Assembly (NCBI RefSeq): GCF_024704385.1
Contig: NZ_JAJDFX010000002.1
Span: 2,232,001 to 2,296,000, forward strand
DNA: 64,000 bases
Source: Cellulomonas sp. P24
GTDB lineage: Bacteria; Actinomycetota; Actinomycetes; Actinomycetales; Cellulomonadaceae
Direction: 5' to 3'
Made by a program: the position numbers and the translations under genes. The notes beneath the pieces were generated by a model. It saw only the letters and a program-made list of their open reading frames with translations. It did no database searches and had not been told where the DNA came from. Positions 52,344 through 63,312 of this stretch are shown here, in pieces. Numbering within the stretch: the first letter of the stretch is position 1; each line of letters begins with the position of its first letter.

Positions 52344-52403
52344 TCCGGCTCTCGGCCCGAACGACCCGACTCGATCCGAACGCCTCCTGAAGGTGAGCAC
52401 GCC

Positions 52404-54098
<1,695 letters not shown>

Positions 54099-54119
54099 CC
54101 GGCCGGGTCGACGAGCATC

Positions 54120-54165
54120 GGGCGGCGTGGGCGCACGGGGAACCCCCGTCGGGCCCGCGCCGCCC
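54120..54165. terminator. hairpin between aceB and the ROK gene
   Basis: GGGCGGCG (54120-54127) and CGCCGCCC (54158-54165) enclose ACGGGG/CCCCGT, giving a stable stacked hairpin between two convergent genes. Confidence 0.6.
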
Positions 54166-54182
54166 GGGCGTGTGCGCGCCGG

Positions 54183-55340
54183 TCAGAGGTCGCCGTCGTC
54201 CATCCCGAGCACGTAGCGCTGGATGGCCAGCACGGCAGCACCGCGGCACCACTTCCGGGTGTCGGCGAGGTGCACGACGACGTCGACGGGTGAGGCGCGA
54301 CGGTCCCGGTCCAGGCGGATGCCGGCCTGGACCGCGTCGCTGGCGACCTCGGCGAGGCGGGCTCCCTCGCCGCCGATCAGGACGCGCTCGGCGAGCGTGA
54401 GGTTGGCGACCGCGGCGATCAGCCGGCCGAGGCCGTGACCGCCCTGGTCGACGATCGCGCGGGCGGCCGGGTCGCCGGCCTCGGCGAGGTCGAGGGCGTC
54501 GTCGTAGTCCACCGGGCGGCCGAGCGCCTCGGAGAGCAGGCGCGTGATCGACGGCATCGTGAGGATGCTCTGCGCGCAGCCGCGGTGACCGTCGGGGCAC
54601 AGCGGGCCGAGCGGGTCGAGCGGCCAGTGACCGACGAGCCCCACCCCGGAGTCGGGGCCGAGCACGATGCGGTCGTGGATCACGGTGCCGTACCCGACCG
54701 CGGCGCCGAGGGTGACGATCGCGAACCGGTCGAGCCCCTGGCCGGCGCCGAACCAGTGCTCGAACTCGGTGAGGGCCGTGAGGTCGTTGCCGACCACCGT
54801 CGGCAGCCCGGTGCGTTCCTCGACGAGCCTGCCGAGCGGCGCGTCGACCCAGTCGAGGAACGGCGCGCGCGCGACCACCGAGGAGTCGAGCACGAGGCCG
54901 CCGAGCCCGATGCCGAGGGCGGTGACGGACGGCACGGCGTCGGCGAGCTCGCGGGTCAGCGACGCGAGGGTGTCGGCGACGGCGCCCGGGTCGCGCGAGG
55001 CGAGCGGGGCGTCGGCCTCGGCGGCCACCTCGGAGCGGAGGTTCGTGGCGACGCCGAACGCGCGCTCACCGGTGAGCTTGATCCCGACGAAGTGGTGGGA
55101 CTCGGCGACGACGTCGAGCGGGCGTGACCCGCGGCCGACACGTCCGGTCGGCTGCTCGTCCGCCTCGACGAGCAGCCCGGACTCGAGGAGCGGTGCGCTG
55201 AGCCGGGTGAGCGAGCCCTGCGACAGGTCGAGCCGACGTGCGACCTCCGAGCGGGAGAGCGGCCCGTAGCGCAGGATCTGGAGGGCAACGGCTCTCGAGG
55301 CCCCGCTCTTGGGGGGCCAGGGTGGTGGCGTCACGTGCAC
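54183..55340 (-). CDS. ROK family transcriptional repressor
   Basis: The 385-residue protein has an N-terminal winged helix (YGPLSRSEVARRLDLSQGSL, TRLSAPLLESGLL) and a ROK sugar-binding/kinase-like part (ALGIGLGGLVLDSSVVARAP, VGNDLTALTEFEHWFGAGQG, VTLGAAVGYG). The zinc site CPDGHRGCAQ is a slightly altered form of the usual CxCGxxGCxE. It faces the sugar transporter genes across a gap with two matching operator-like repeats, so it most likely represses them and is released by the imported sugar. AGGAGG lies 9 bases before the GTG at 55340. Confidence 0.88.
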   Translation of the reverse strand: MHVTPPPWPPKSGASRAVALQILRYGPLSRSEVARRLDLSQGSLTRLSAPLLESGLLVEADEQPTGRVGRGSRPLDVVAESHHFVGIKLTGERAFGVATNLRSEVAAEADAPLASRDPGAVADTLASLTRELADAVPSVTALGIGLGGLVLDSSVVARAPFLDWVDAPLGRLVEERTGLPTVVGNDLTALTEFEHWFGAGQGLDRFAIVTLGAAVGYGTVIHDRIVLGPDSGVGLVGHWPLDPLGPLCPDGHRGCAQSILTMPSITRLLSEALGRPVDYDDALDLAEAGDPAARAIVDQGGHGLGRLIAAVANLTLAERVLIGGEGARLAEVASDAVQAGIRLDRDRRASPVDVVVHLADTRKWCRGAAVLAIQRYVLGMDDGDL

Positions 55341-55385
55341 GGGGTCGGACCTCCTCGTCGGTGCGTCGTCAGGATGCCACGGGGG

Positions 55386-55407
55386 TTGCTTTTGGTCAAG
55401 AAGTAAT
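55386..55407. promoter_or_regulatory. ROK operator candidate 1
   Basis: TTGCTTTTG followed by AGAAGTAAT matches the second site at 55449. The T-rich and A-rich halves make a weak dyad (TGCTT/AAGTA). Confidence 0.5.
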
Positions 55408-55448
55408 AACGATCGTCGCGCCGGCCTGCTGCCGCCGTTGACGCCGAA

Positions 55449-55470
55449 TTGCTTTTGCAGTAGAAGTAGT
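55449..55470. promoter_or_regulatory. ROK operator candidate 2
   Basis: TTGCTTTTG followed by AGAAGTAGT. The two sites are 63 bases apart, six helical turns, which would let two repressor dimers sit on the same face or form a loop. Confidence 0.5.
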
Positions 55471-55537
55471 CCAACGGCATGGAGCGATCCCCCCCTCGCG
55501 CTGCGTGCCGGACCCCTTCCACGAACGGAGATCCGCA

Positions 55538-56830
55538 ATGAAGCGCTCCCTGACCGCCCTGGCCGTGACAGCTGTGCTCACGACCGCGACCCTCGCCCTC
55601 TCGGGCTGCTCGGGGTCGACCTCGGGCGCCACCGGTGCCACCGCAGGGACGGCCGCACCCGTCACGCTCACGATGTGGGGCACGTACGGCAACGGCGGCA
55701 ACACCGCGCAGACCGACGTCCTCACCAAGACGCTCATCCCGGCGTTCGAGGCGTCCCACCCCGGCATCACCGTGACGTACGTCGACATCCCCTACGACTC
55801 GCTCAAGCAGAAGCTCACGACCGGCGCGGCCGGCGGCGAGCTGCCGGACCTCGTGCGCTCCGACATCGGCTGGGTCGCCCAGTTCGCCCAGCTCGGGGTC
55901 CTCGCGCCGCTCGACGAGAAGATGAAGGACTTCACGACGCTCTCCGCCGCGACCTACCCCGGGTCTCTCGCGACCAACGCCTGGAACGGCCACTACTACG
56001 GCCTCCCGCTGGACACCAACACCCGCGTCCTGGTCACCAGCCAGGCCGCTCTCGACGCCGCCGGCATGAGCAAGCCGCCCGCCACGTTCGACGAGCTGAA
56101 GGCGATGGCCACGGCCCTCAAGGGCAAGAACATCGCGGTGTTCGCGGACTCGGGCCTGCAGGGCTGGAACATTCTGCCGTGGATCTGGTCGGGCGGCGGG
56201 GAGATCACCGACGCCAAGCAGACCACCGCCACCGGCTACCTCGACGGCCCCAAGAGCGTCGCCGCCGTCCAGATGCTCGTCGACCTCTACAAGCAGGGCG
56301 CGATCCCGAACCTCATCACCGGCAACTCCGGCGCGACGTCGACCTCGGACGGCCTGCCCAAGGGTGAGTACGCCACGATCCTCGACGGCCCGTGGATGCG
56401 GGACATCTGGAAGGGCCAGTACCCCGACTTCACGCCGATCTACGCCCCGGTCCCGGCCGGTGCCGGCGGGTCGGTCTCCGTGGTCGGCGGCGAGGACATC
56501 GTGATCCCGGCGACCACCACGCACCTGGACGCCGCGACCGAGTTCGTCCGGTTCACCCAGAGCGACGAGTTCCAGCTGGCGATGGCGAAGGTCGGGCAGA
56601 TGCCCGTCGTGGCCTCGGCCGGCACCAAGGCCGCGACCGCCGACCCGTTCTACGCCCCGTTCGCCACGCAGCTCGCGACCGCCAAGCCGCGACTGGTGAT
56701 CCCGCAGTCCTCCCAGGTGGACACGATCCTGTCCACCGAGCTGACCCCCGCCTTCGAGGGGACGACGACGGTGCAGGCCGCCCTCACGAGCGCCGCGAAG
56801 CAGATCGACGCCCTGTTGACGAGCAAGTGA
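55538..56830 (+). CDS. sugar ABC transporter substrate-binding lipoprotein
   Basis: The 430-residue protein has a lipoprotein signal (MKRSLTALAVTAVLTTATLA, lipobox LSGC) and a type 1 solute-binding fold: TLTMWGTYGNGGNTAQTDVL, PAFEASHPGITVTYVDIPYD, LPDLVRSDIGWVAQFAQLGV and the C-terminal EFVRFTQSDEFQLAMAKVGQ. It captures an oligosaccharide outside the membrane for the two permeases encoded next. GGAG precedes the ATG at 55538. Confidence 0.92.
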   Translation: MKRSLTALAVTAVLTTATLALSGCSGSTSGATGATAGTAAPVTLTMWGTYGNGGNTAQTDVLTKTLIPAFEASHPGITVTYVDIPYDSLKQKLTTGAAGGELPDLVRSDIGWVAQFAQLGVLAPLDEKMKDFTTLSAATYPGSLATNAWNGHYYGLPLDTNTRVLVTSQAALDAAGMSKPPATFDELKAMATALKGKNIAVFADSGLQGWNILPWIWSGGGEITDAKQTTATGYLDGPKSVAAVQMLVDLYKQGAIPNLITGNSGATSTSDGLPKGEYATILDGPWMRDIWKGQYPDFTPIYAPVPAGAGGSVSVVGGEDIVIPATTTHLDAATEFVRFTQSDEFQLAMAKVGQMPVVASAGTKAATADPFYAPFATQLATAKPRLVIPQSSQVDTILSTELTPAFEGTTTVQAALTSAAKQIDALLTSK

Positions 56831-56834
56831 TCCC

Positions 56835-57791
56835 ATGATCGACAGCACCCAGCCCCAGGCCCTGCGCGCGGCGACATCCCCCGTCGCCGCGCGCACGGCC
56901 CGGCGCCGCCGCCGCGCGGGCCGCGCCACGCCCTACCTGTTCCTCGCGCCGGCGCTGGTGCTGTTCATCGGGCTGATCGTCTACCCGATGGTCCGTGCCT
57001 TCCAGATGAGCTTCTACGACTGGAAGGTGCTCGCCGGGGCGACGAGCACGTTCATCGGGCTCGACAACTACACGCGCGCGATGGGTGACCCGGTCTTCTG
57101 GCGCGGCCTTGCGAACAGCGGCGTGTACATGGCGCTCTCGGTGCCGCCGCAGATCGTCCTCGGACTGCTCATCGCGATGCTGCTCAAGGCCAAGAGCCCC
57201 TCGCAGCCCGTCTACCGCGTGCTGTTCTACCTGCCGGTCGTCACGAGCTGGGTCGTCGTCTCGCTGCTCTTCAAGTACCTGTTCGCCGACAAGGGCCTCA
57301 TCAACTGGGCGCTCGCGGACGTGCTGCACCTCGGGGACGGCTCGACGTCGTGGCTCTCGAGCCGATGGACCGCGCTGATCGCGATCTGCGCGCTCGGCGT
57401 CTGGAAGGGCATCGGCTGGTCGATGATGATCTTCCTCGCCGCGCTCCAGGGCGTGCCGAAGGAGCTCGAGGAGGCCGCCGTCATGGACGGCGCCAACCGG
57501 TGGCAACGGTTCCGCGTCGTGACCGTCCCAGCTATTCGGCCCGCGCTCGTGTTCGTCGTCGTCATGCTCGTGATCGGCGGGTTCAACGTCTTCACCTCGG
57601 TGCTCCTCATGACCGGCGGCGGACCGGGCGGCCAGACCGAGGTGTTGCTCACCTACATGTACCGGCAGGCCTTCACGAACCTCGACTTCGGGTACGGCTC
57701 CGCGATCGCCGTGATCCTCACCGTGATCGTGTTCCTCCTGTCCCTCGCCCAGATGCGCCTGTTCCGCAGCACCGACGAGGAGGAGCGATGA
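56835..57791 (+). CDS. sugar ABC transporter permease, MalF/UgpA type
   Basis: The 318-residue membrane protein has six helices with an N-terminal basic segment (RTARRRRRAGRATPYLFLAP) and the EAA loop ELEEAAVMDGANRWQRFRVV that docks to the ATPase. It starts four bases after the binding-protein stop and overlaps the second permease by 4 bases. Confidence 0.92.
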   Translation: MIDSTQPQALRAATSPVAARTARRRRRAGRATPYLFLAPALVLFIGLIVYPMVRAFQMSFYDWKVLAGATSTFIGLDNYTRAMGDPVFWRGLANSGVYMALSVPPQIVLGLLIAMLLKAKSPSQPVYRVLFYLPVVTSWVVVSLLFKYLFADKGLINWALADVLHLGDGSTSWLSSRWTALIAICALGVWKGIGWSMMIFLAALQGVPKELEEAAVMDGANRWQRFRVVTVPAIRPALVFVVVMLVIGGFNVFTSVLLMTGGGPGGQTEVLLTYMYRQAFTNLDFGYGSAIAVILTVIVFLLSLAQMRLFRSTDEEER

Positions 57792-58630
57792 GCACGCTGC
57801 ACCGCCGGCGCCCGGTCTCGGGCGCGCTGCGGCACGTCCTGCTGATCGTCGGCGCCCTGATCATGCTGACGCCGTTCGTCTACATGGTCTCGACGTCGTT
57901 CAAGAGCCAGGCGTACGTCCTGACGATCCCCCCGCAGTTCGTGCCCGACCCGGCGACCCTGGACAACTACGTCCAGGTGCTCACGACGCAGAACTTCGCG
58001 GCGTACTTCATGAACTCGGTCGTCGTCGCGCTGACGTCCACGGTGATCTCGGTGCTGATCAGCTCGATGATGGCGTACGCGTTCGCACGGTTCCGGTTCC
58101 CCGGCCGCGAGCTGCTGTTCCGGCTCGTCCTGGTAGGCCTGATGGTGCCCGCGATGATGCTGATCATCCCGCAGTTCATCCTGGCCAAGCAGCTCGGCCT
58201 GATCGACTCGCTGCAGGGGCTGATCGTCTTCTACGTCGCGGCCTCGATCTCGCTCAACACGTTCCTGCTGCGCAGCTTCTTCGCGTCGATCCCCGGCGAG
58301 CTCGACGACGCGATGCAGGTCGACGGCGCCAACGCGTGGACCCGCTACTGGCGGCTCGTGATGCCGCTGTCCACCCCCGCGCTCGCCACCACGACGATCT
58401 TCACGTTCCTCGCCACGTGGGACGAGTTCGCCTGGGCGCTGACGATCATCAACGACCCGAGCAAGCGCACCCTGCCGCTCGCGATCCAGCTCTTCCAGGG
58501 GCAGAACGCCACCCAGTGGGGCCTCGTGTTCGCCGCGTCCGTCGTCGCGGTGCTCCCGGTGATCCTCGTGTTCCTCATCTTCCAGAAGTACTTCGTGCAG
58601 GGCCTCACCAGCGGGGCCGTGAAGGGATGA
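57788..58630 (+). CDS. sugar ABC transporter permease, MalG/UgpE type
   Basis: The 280-residue membrane protein (MSTLHRRRPVSGALRHVLLI) has six helices and the EAA loop ELDDAMQVDGANAWTRYWRL. No ATPase gene lies in the operon, so an MsmK-like shared ATPase encoded elsewhere must energise transport (inference). It overlaps both neighbours by 4 bases. Confidence 0.92.
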   Translation: MSTLHRRRPVSGALRHVLLIVGALIMLTPFVYMVSTSFKSQAYVLTIPPQFVPDPATLDNYVQVLTTQNFAAYFMNSVVVALTSTVISVLISSMMAYAFARFRFPGRELLFRLVLVGLMVPAMMLIIPQFILAKQLGLIDSLQGLIVFYVAASISLNTFLLRSFFASIPGELDDAMQVDGANAWTRYWRLVMPLSTPALATTTIFTFLATWDEFAWALTIINDPSKRTLPLAIQLFQGQNATQWGLVFAASVVAVLPVILVFLIFQKYFVQGLTSGAVKG

Positions 58631-60327
58631 CGATGACCGAGCCATCCACCGCCGCCGGGGCGCGACCCGTCGAGCTGCTCCCGACGCGGGCCACGTACGC
58701 ACCGACCGAACCCGTCCGGATCGAGGTGCGGGGGGCTGCCTCCGATGGCCACCTCACCGTGTGGTCCCTCGGCGACCTCGTTGCCACCATGCCGGTGGGC
58801 GACGCGGGAGAGGTCGACCTCGGCCCGCTCCCGGTCGGCACGTACGGTGTCGAGCTGGCTGCGGCGGGCGATGCCGCACCGCTCGCGCGCACGGCCGTCG
58901 AGGTCACCGCCGACCTCCGGTCGCGGCTCCGGTACGGGTTCGTCGCGGACTACGCGCCGGGCCGGGACGTCGCACCCGTCACGGATCTCGTGCGTCGTCT
59001 GCACCTCACGGGCGTGCAGCTCTACGACTGGGCGTACCGGCACGCCGACCTCGTCGGCGGGGGCGAGGAGTACACCGACGCCCTCGACCGACCGGTGTCC
59101 CTCGACACGGTGCGGCGGCTCGTCGCGGGCATCCACGCTGCCGGGTCGCGCTCGTTCGGGTACGCGGCGGTGTACGGCGTCGGCCGCGCCGAGTGGCCGA
59201 CGTGGGCGCACGCCGCTCTGCTCACCCCGACCGGCGAGCCGTACGGGCTGGCCGACTTCCTGTCGCTCGTCGACCCGGCCGAGCCGTCGTGGCTCGAGCA
59301 CCTCGGCGCGGACCTCGCGGCCTCGGTCGCCGCCGTCGGCCTGGACGGCTTCCACCTGGACCAGTACGGGTACCCGAAGCGTGCGGTGCGCGCCGACGGC
59401 ACCGTGGTCGACGTCGCCGACTCGTTCGTGACCCTCGTGCAAGCGGTCCGGGACCGGCTCCCGGACAGCCACCTCGTGTTCAACAACGTCAACGACTTCC
59501 CGACGTGGCGCACCGGCGCGAGCCCGCAGGACGCCGTCTACATCGAGGTGTGGGAGCCGCACCTGACGCTCGGCTCGCTCGGCCAGGTGGTGACCCGCGC
59601 CCGCGCGGTCGGCGACGGCAAGCCCGTCGTGATCGCCGCCTACCAGCACGTCTACGACGTCGCGCCGGCCGTCGAGTCGGACCTTGCGACCGCCTTCACG
59701 ATGGCGACGCTGTTCTCGCACGGCGCGACGCACCTGCTCGCGGGCGACGGGGATCGGATCCTCGTCGACCCCTACTACGTGCGCAACCACGTGGTCGAGC
59801 CGTCCACCGCCGGGCTCCTGGCGCGCTGGTACGACTTCCTCGTCGAGCACGACGCCCTGCTGGTCGACCCGGCCGTCGTCGACGTGACCGGCGCCTACGC
59901 CGGGCCGTACAACGACGACGTCGACGTGACCTTCGCGCGCGCCGACGTCGGGAGCGACGCCGTGGCCGGCACCGTCTGGCGTCGCGTCACCCGGGCCGGG
60001 GACGCGCTCGTCGTGCACCTCGTCAACCTGGTCGGTCAGCAGGACACCCGGTGGGACGCGCCGCGCCACCCGGTCGGGGACCCCGGGCCGGGGACGCTGC
60101 GGGTGCGGCGGACCGGTCCCGGGCTGCCGCGCGTGCGGGTGGCCGACCCGACCGCGACGCCCCGGCTCGTCGAGGTGCCGGTCGTCGCGGACGGTGACCA
60201 CGCCGTCGCGCACCTGCCGGCCCCGCACGTCTGGCAGGTCGTCGTGATCGACGACGGCGGGAGCGCCGCTCCCAGCCGCGACCTCGACACCACTGACATC
60301 ACCGACACCCACGGAGCGGACTCATGA
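58627..60327 (+). CDS. glycoside hydrolase family 66 enzyme, cytosolic
   Basis: The 566-residue protein (MTMTEPSTAAGARPVELLPT) shows the GH66 layout: an N-terminal Ig-like region (ATYAPTEPVRIEVRGAASDG), a (beta/alpha)8 barrel starting LRYGFVADYAPGRDVAPVTD with VQLYDWAYRHADL, and a C-terminal beta domain. The likely nucleophile is Asp 245 in GFHLDQYG and the acid/base Glu 307 or 310 in YIEVWEPH. GH66 includes dextranases and cycloisomaltooligosaccharide glucanotransferases. No signal peptide is seen and the start is coupled to the permease stop, so it should act on imported alpha-1,6-glucans. Confidence 0.85.
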   Translation: MTMTEPSTAAGARPVELLPTRATYAPTEPVRIEVRGAASDGHLTVWSLGDLVATMPVGDAGEVDLGPLPVGTYGVELAAAGDAAPLARTAVEVTADLRSRLRYGFVADYAPGRDVAPVTDLVRRLHLTGVQLYDWAYRHADLVGGGEEYTDALDRPVSLDTVRRLVAGIHAAGSRSFGYAAVYGVGRAEWPTWAHAALLTPTGEPYGLADFLSLVDPAEPSWLEHLGADLAASVAAVGLDGFHLDQYGYPKRAVRADGTVVDVADSFVTLVQAVRDRLPDSHLVFNNVNDFPTWRTGASPQDAVYIEVWEPHLTLGSLGQVVTRARAVGDGKPVVIAAYQHVYDVAPAVESDLATAFTMATLFSHGATHLLAGDGDRILVDPYYVRNHVVEPSTAGLLARWYDFLVEHDALLVDPAVVDVTGAYAGPYNDDVDVTFARADVGSDAVAGTVWRRVTRAGDALVVHLVNLVGQQDTRWDAPRHPVGDPGPGTLRVRRTGPGLPRVRVADPTATPRLVEVPVVADGDHAVAHLPAPHVWQVVVIDDGGSAAPSRDLDTTDITDTHGADS

Positions 60328-62084
60328 GCACCACCGCAGACTGGTGGCGTTCCGCCGTCGTCTACCAGGTCTACCCGCGGAGCTTCGCGGACTCCGACGG
60401 CGACGGGATCGGCGACCTGCGCGGGGTGATCGACCACCTCGACCACCTCGTCGACCTCGGCATCGACGTCCTGTGGCTGTCCCCGGTCTACGCCTCGCCG
60501 CAGGCCGACAACGGGTACGACATCAGCGACTACCAGGCGATCGACCCGACGTTCGGCACGCTCGCCGACCTCGACGAGCTCGTCGCCGAGGCGCACCGTC
60601 GCGGCATCCGGCTCGTCATGGACATGGTCGTCAACCACACGTCGGACCAGCACCCGTGGTTCGTCGAGTCGGCCTCCGGGCCTGACAGCCCCAAGCGGGA
60701 CTGGTACTGGTGGCGTCCGCCGCGGCCCGGCACGACGTTCGGCGAGCCGGGCGCCGAGCCGACCAACTGGCTGTCGTTCTTCTCCGGATCGACGTGGACG
60801 GCCGACCCCGCGTCCGGCGAGTACTACCTGCACCTGTTCGCGCCGGGCCAGCCGGACCTGAACTGGGAGAACCCGCAGGTCAGGCAGGCGATCTACGCCA
60901 TGATGCGGTGGTGGGTCGACCGCGGGGTCGACGGCTTCCGGATGGACGTCGTCAACCTGCTCTCGAAGGACCCGGCACTGCCCGACGGCGCAGTCGCGCC
61001 CGGAGAGGTCTTCGGCGACGGCTTCCCGTACTACGGGCACGGACCGCGGATCCACGAGTTCCTCCACGAGCTCCGCCGCGAGGTGCTGGCCGGCTGCGAC
61101 CGTCCGTTCGTGATCGTCGGCGAGACACCCGGGGTGACGGTCGAGCAGGCGCGCCTGTTCACGGACCCGGCCCGCCGCGAGCTCGACATGGTGTTCCAGT
61201 TCGAGCACATGGGCGTCGACCACGGCCCCGGCGGCAAGTGGGACGTGCGGCCGCTCGACGTGCGCGCCCTCAAGGCGACGTTCCGGCGCTGGCAGGACGG
61301 CCTCGCGGACTGCGGGTGGAACAGCCTGTACTGGTGCAACCACGACCAGCCGCGCCCGGTGTCGCGGTTCGGTGACGACGGTGCCTTCTGGCGGGAGTCG
61401 GCCACCGCGCTCGCGACCGTGCTGCACCTGCAGCGCGGGACGCCCTTCGTCTACCAGGGCGAGGAGCTCGGCATGCGGAACCACGTGTTCGCGTCGGCCG
61501 ACGCCTTCACCGACATCGAGTCCGTCAACCACTACCGTGCTGCGGTCGGCCGCGGCGAGTCCCCGGAGGTCGTGCTCGACGCCCTGCGCCGGATGAGCCG
61601 CGACAACGCCCGCACCCCGTTCCAGTGGGACGCCGGACCGTCGGCGGGCTTCTCCGCCGGGACGCCGTGGATGCCCGTCAACACCGACCACGACGAGGTG
61701 AACGTCGAGGCCGAGCGTGGCGTCAAGGGCTCGGTGTACGAGCACTACCGCAGTCTCGTCGCGCTGCGGCACACCGAGCCGGCCGTCGTCGACGGCGACT
61801 TCACGATGCTCCTCGCGGAGCACCCGACGGTGTTCGCCTACCTGCGGCGCCTCGGTGGCACGACGCTGCTCGTCGCCGCCAACCTGTCGGGCGACCCGCA
61901 GACCGTCGAGCTCGCCGAGGGCCGGGACCCCGACGGCGTGCCGTGGGACGAGGCGGACGTCGTCCTCTCGAACCAGCTCGGCGACGGCATCCCGCAGGAG
62001 CCGATGTGGTGCGGCGCCGACCGGTTCACGCTGCGGCCGTGGGAGGCCGTGGTGCTCCGTCGGCAACATTCCCGTCACGCATAA
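60324..62084 (+). CDS. GH13 alpha-glucosidase, oligo-1,6-glucosidase type
   Basis: The 586-residue enzyme has the GH13 regions: MDMVVNHTSDQHPWF (region I), GFRMDVVNLL with the nucleophile Asp 208, VGETPGVT with the acid/base Glu 267, and NHDQPRPVSRFGDD with Asp 341. QPDLNWENPQV after region I is typical of the oligo-1,6-glucosidase/alpha-glucosidase subfamily, and the Val after the DMVVNHTSD motif fits alpha-1,6 preference (a Thr would favour alpha-1,4; this is a family rule, not proof). It should release glucose from isomalto-oligosaccharides. It overlaps the GH66 gene by 4 bases. Confidence 0.92.
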   Translation: MSTTADWWRSAVVYQVYPRSFADSDGDGIGDLRGVIDHLDHLVDLGIDVLWLSPVYASPQADNGYDISDYQAIDPTFGTLADLDELVAEAHRRGIRLVMDMVVNHTSDQHPWFVESASGPDSPKRDWYWWRPPRPGTTFGEPGAEPTNWLSFFSGSTWTADPASGEYYLHLFAPGQPDLNWENPQVRQAIYAMMRWWVDRGVDGFRMDVVNLLSKDPALPDGAVAPGEVFGDGFPYYGHGPRIHEFLHELRREVLAGCDRPFVIVGETPGVTVEQARLFTDPARRELDMVFQFEHMGVDHGPGGKWDVRPLDVRALKATFRRWQDGLADCGWNSLYWCNHDQPRPVSRFGDDGAFWRESATALATVLHLQRGTPFVYQGEELGMRNHVFASADAFTDIESVNHYRAAVGRGESPEVVLDALRRMSRDNARTPFQWDAGPSAGFSAGTPWMPVNTDHDEVNVEAERGVKGSVYEHYRSLVALRHTEPAVVDGDFTMLLAEHPTVFAYLRRLGGTTLLVAANLSGDPQTVELAEGRDPDGVPWDEADVVLSNQLGDGIPQEPMWCGADRFTLRPWEAVVLRRQHSRHA

Positions 62085-62101
62085 CCCGTACGCTCCGCTG
62101 C

Positions 62102-63232
62102 ATGGACGTCGCAGTGCTCGGTGCCACAGGTGATGTCGGGCGGCAGGTCTGCACGCAGCTGATCGAGCGTCGGGTGCTCCCGACGTCGTCGCGCCTGCAG
62201 CTCGTCGGCCGTCCCGACGGCGGGTCGGCGCGTGCGACGCACGGGCTGCGCGCGGACCTCGTCGACGCGTACGACGAGCACGCGCCGCTGATCGACGTCG
62301 CCCTCAGCCCGGACGACGTCGTCGCGGACGTCGTCGTGGTCGCCGCGGGGCGCACCTCGCCGCCGAGACCCGGGGTGACCACCGATCGGGCCGCGCTCGC
62401 GGCGGACAACCATGCGGTGTTCGCGGCCTACGCGGAGGCGCTCGCGCGCAACGGTTCGGGCCACGAGGTGGTCGTCGTGGTCTCCAACCCGGTCGAGCTC
62501 GGGGTCGCCGTGCTCGCCGAGGCGCTCGGCCGGCACCGGGTGATCGGCATGGGCGCGTGGCTCGACACGCTGCGGTTCCGGCGCGAGGTCGCGGTGTCAC
62601 TCGGGGTCCGACGGCACCGGGTCGGCGGGTTCGTCGCCGGGCAGCACGGTGACGACCTGGTGCCGCTGTGGTCGACCGTGCGGGTCAGCGGACTCGACGC
62701 GGACGAGCGTCGTCGTGCGGTCGCGGGCCTGCGTCGCGGGCGCTCGCTCGACGGGTTCGCTGCCGAGATCGACGCCGCGAAGGCCACCCTCGGCGAGCTC
62801 GTGGTCACCGACATCGCCGCGGCGTTCCAGCTGATCGAGACCTGGCCGCCGGACCTGCGCGTCCTCGCGCGGCCGTGGCTCACCCACCAGAGCGGCGCCA
62901 AGACCGCGGCCGGCAGCGCCAACGCGACGGTCGACCTCGTCGACACGGTGCTCGACGGGCGGGACATCGTCGTCGCCGGTCAGGTCGCGCTCGACGGCGA
63001 GGCGAGCATCGGTGGTCGACCCCTGCACGGGGTGCTCGGGGTGCCTGTGGTGCTCGGGCCGGAGGGGTGGACGCGCGTGCTGCTCGACGAGCCCGACCCG
63101 GACGAGGCACGGCGGCTCGCGACGACGGCCGGACGCATCGACGCGATGCTCGCACCGTGGGGTCTGGGCGCCGGGGCAGGCGCCGGGGCAGGCGCCGACA
63201 TTCGCACGAGCGCGGACGGGAGCGCGTCATGA
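62102..63232 (+). CDS. malate/lactate dehydrogenase-like protein
   Basis: The 376-residue protein (MDVAVLGATGDVGRQVCTQL) has a Rossmann start GATGDVG, VVVSNPVELGVAV (NPV motif), the substrate-site WLDTLRFRREVAVSLG and the catalytic-His segment GFVAGQHGDDLVPLW. It fits the LDH/MDH superfamily, but several positions differ from both MDH and LDH, and the C terminus ends in a Gly/Ala repeat (GAGAGAGAGADI). TACGCT at 62089-62094, 8 bases before the ATG, fits a leaderless -10. It overlaps the ACT-domain gene by 4 bases. The substrate is uncertain. Confidence 0.75.
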   Translation: MDVAVLGATGDVGRQVCTQLIERRVLPTSSRLQLVGRPDGGSARATHGLRADLVDAYDEHAPLIDVALSPDDVVADVVVVAAGRTSPPRPGVTTDRAALAADNHAVFAAYAEALARNGSGHEVVVVVSNPVELGVAVLAEALGRHRVIGMGAWLDTLRFRREVAVSLGVRRHRVGGFVAGQHGDDLVPLWSTVRVSGLDADERRRAVAGLRRGRSLDGFAAEIDAAKATLGELVVTDIAAAFQLIETWPPDLRVLARPWLTHQSGAKTAAGSANATVDLVDTVLDGRDIVVAGQVALDGEASIGGRPLHGVLGVPVVLGPEGWTRVLLDEPDPDEARRLATTAGRIDAMLAPWGLGAGAGAGAGADIRTSADGSAS

Positions 63233-63312
63233 CCGGCTCGACCGACCTGACCGGCTCGACCGACCTGACCGGCTCGACCGACCGGACCGGCTCGACCGAC
63301 CTGACGGGCGTG
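63229..63312 (+). repeat. 18-bp in-frame tandem repeats
   Basis: After ATGACCGGCTCG the unit ACCGACCTGACCGGCTCG is repeated four times with few changes (63241-63312), encoding TDLTGS. Copy number is likely to vary between strains. Confidence 0.85.

Noticed and set aside
60036-62078. Open frame of 680 codons opposite the GH13 gene
   Set aside because: Shadow of a clear GH13 enzyme with all catalytic residues.
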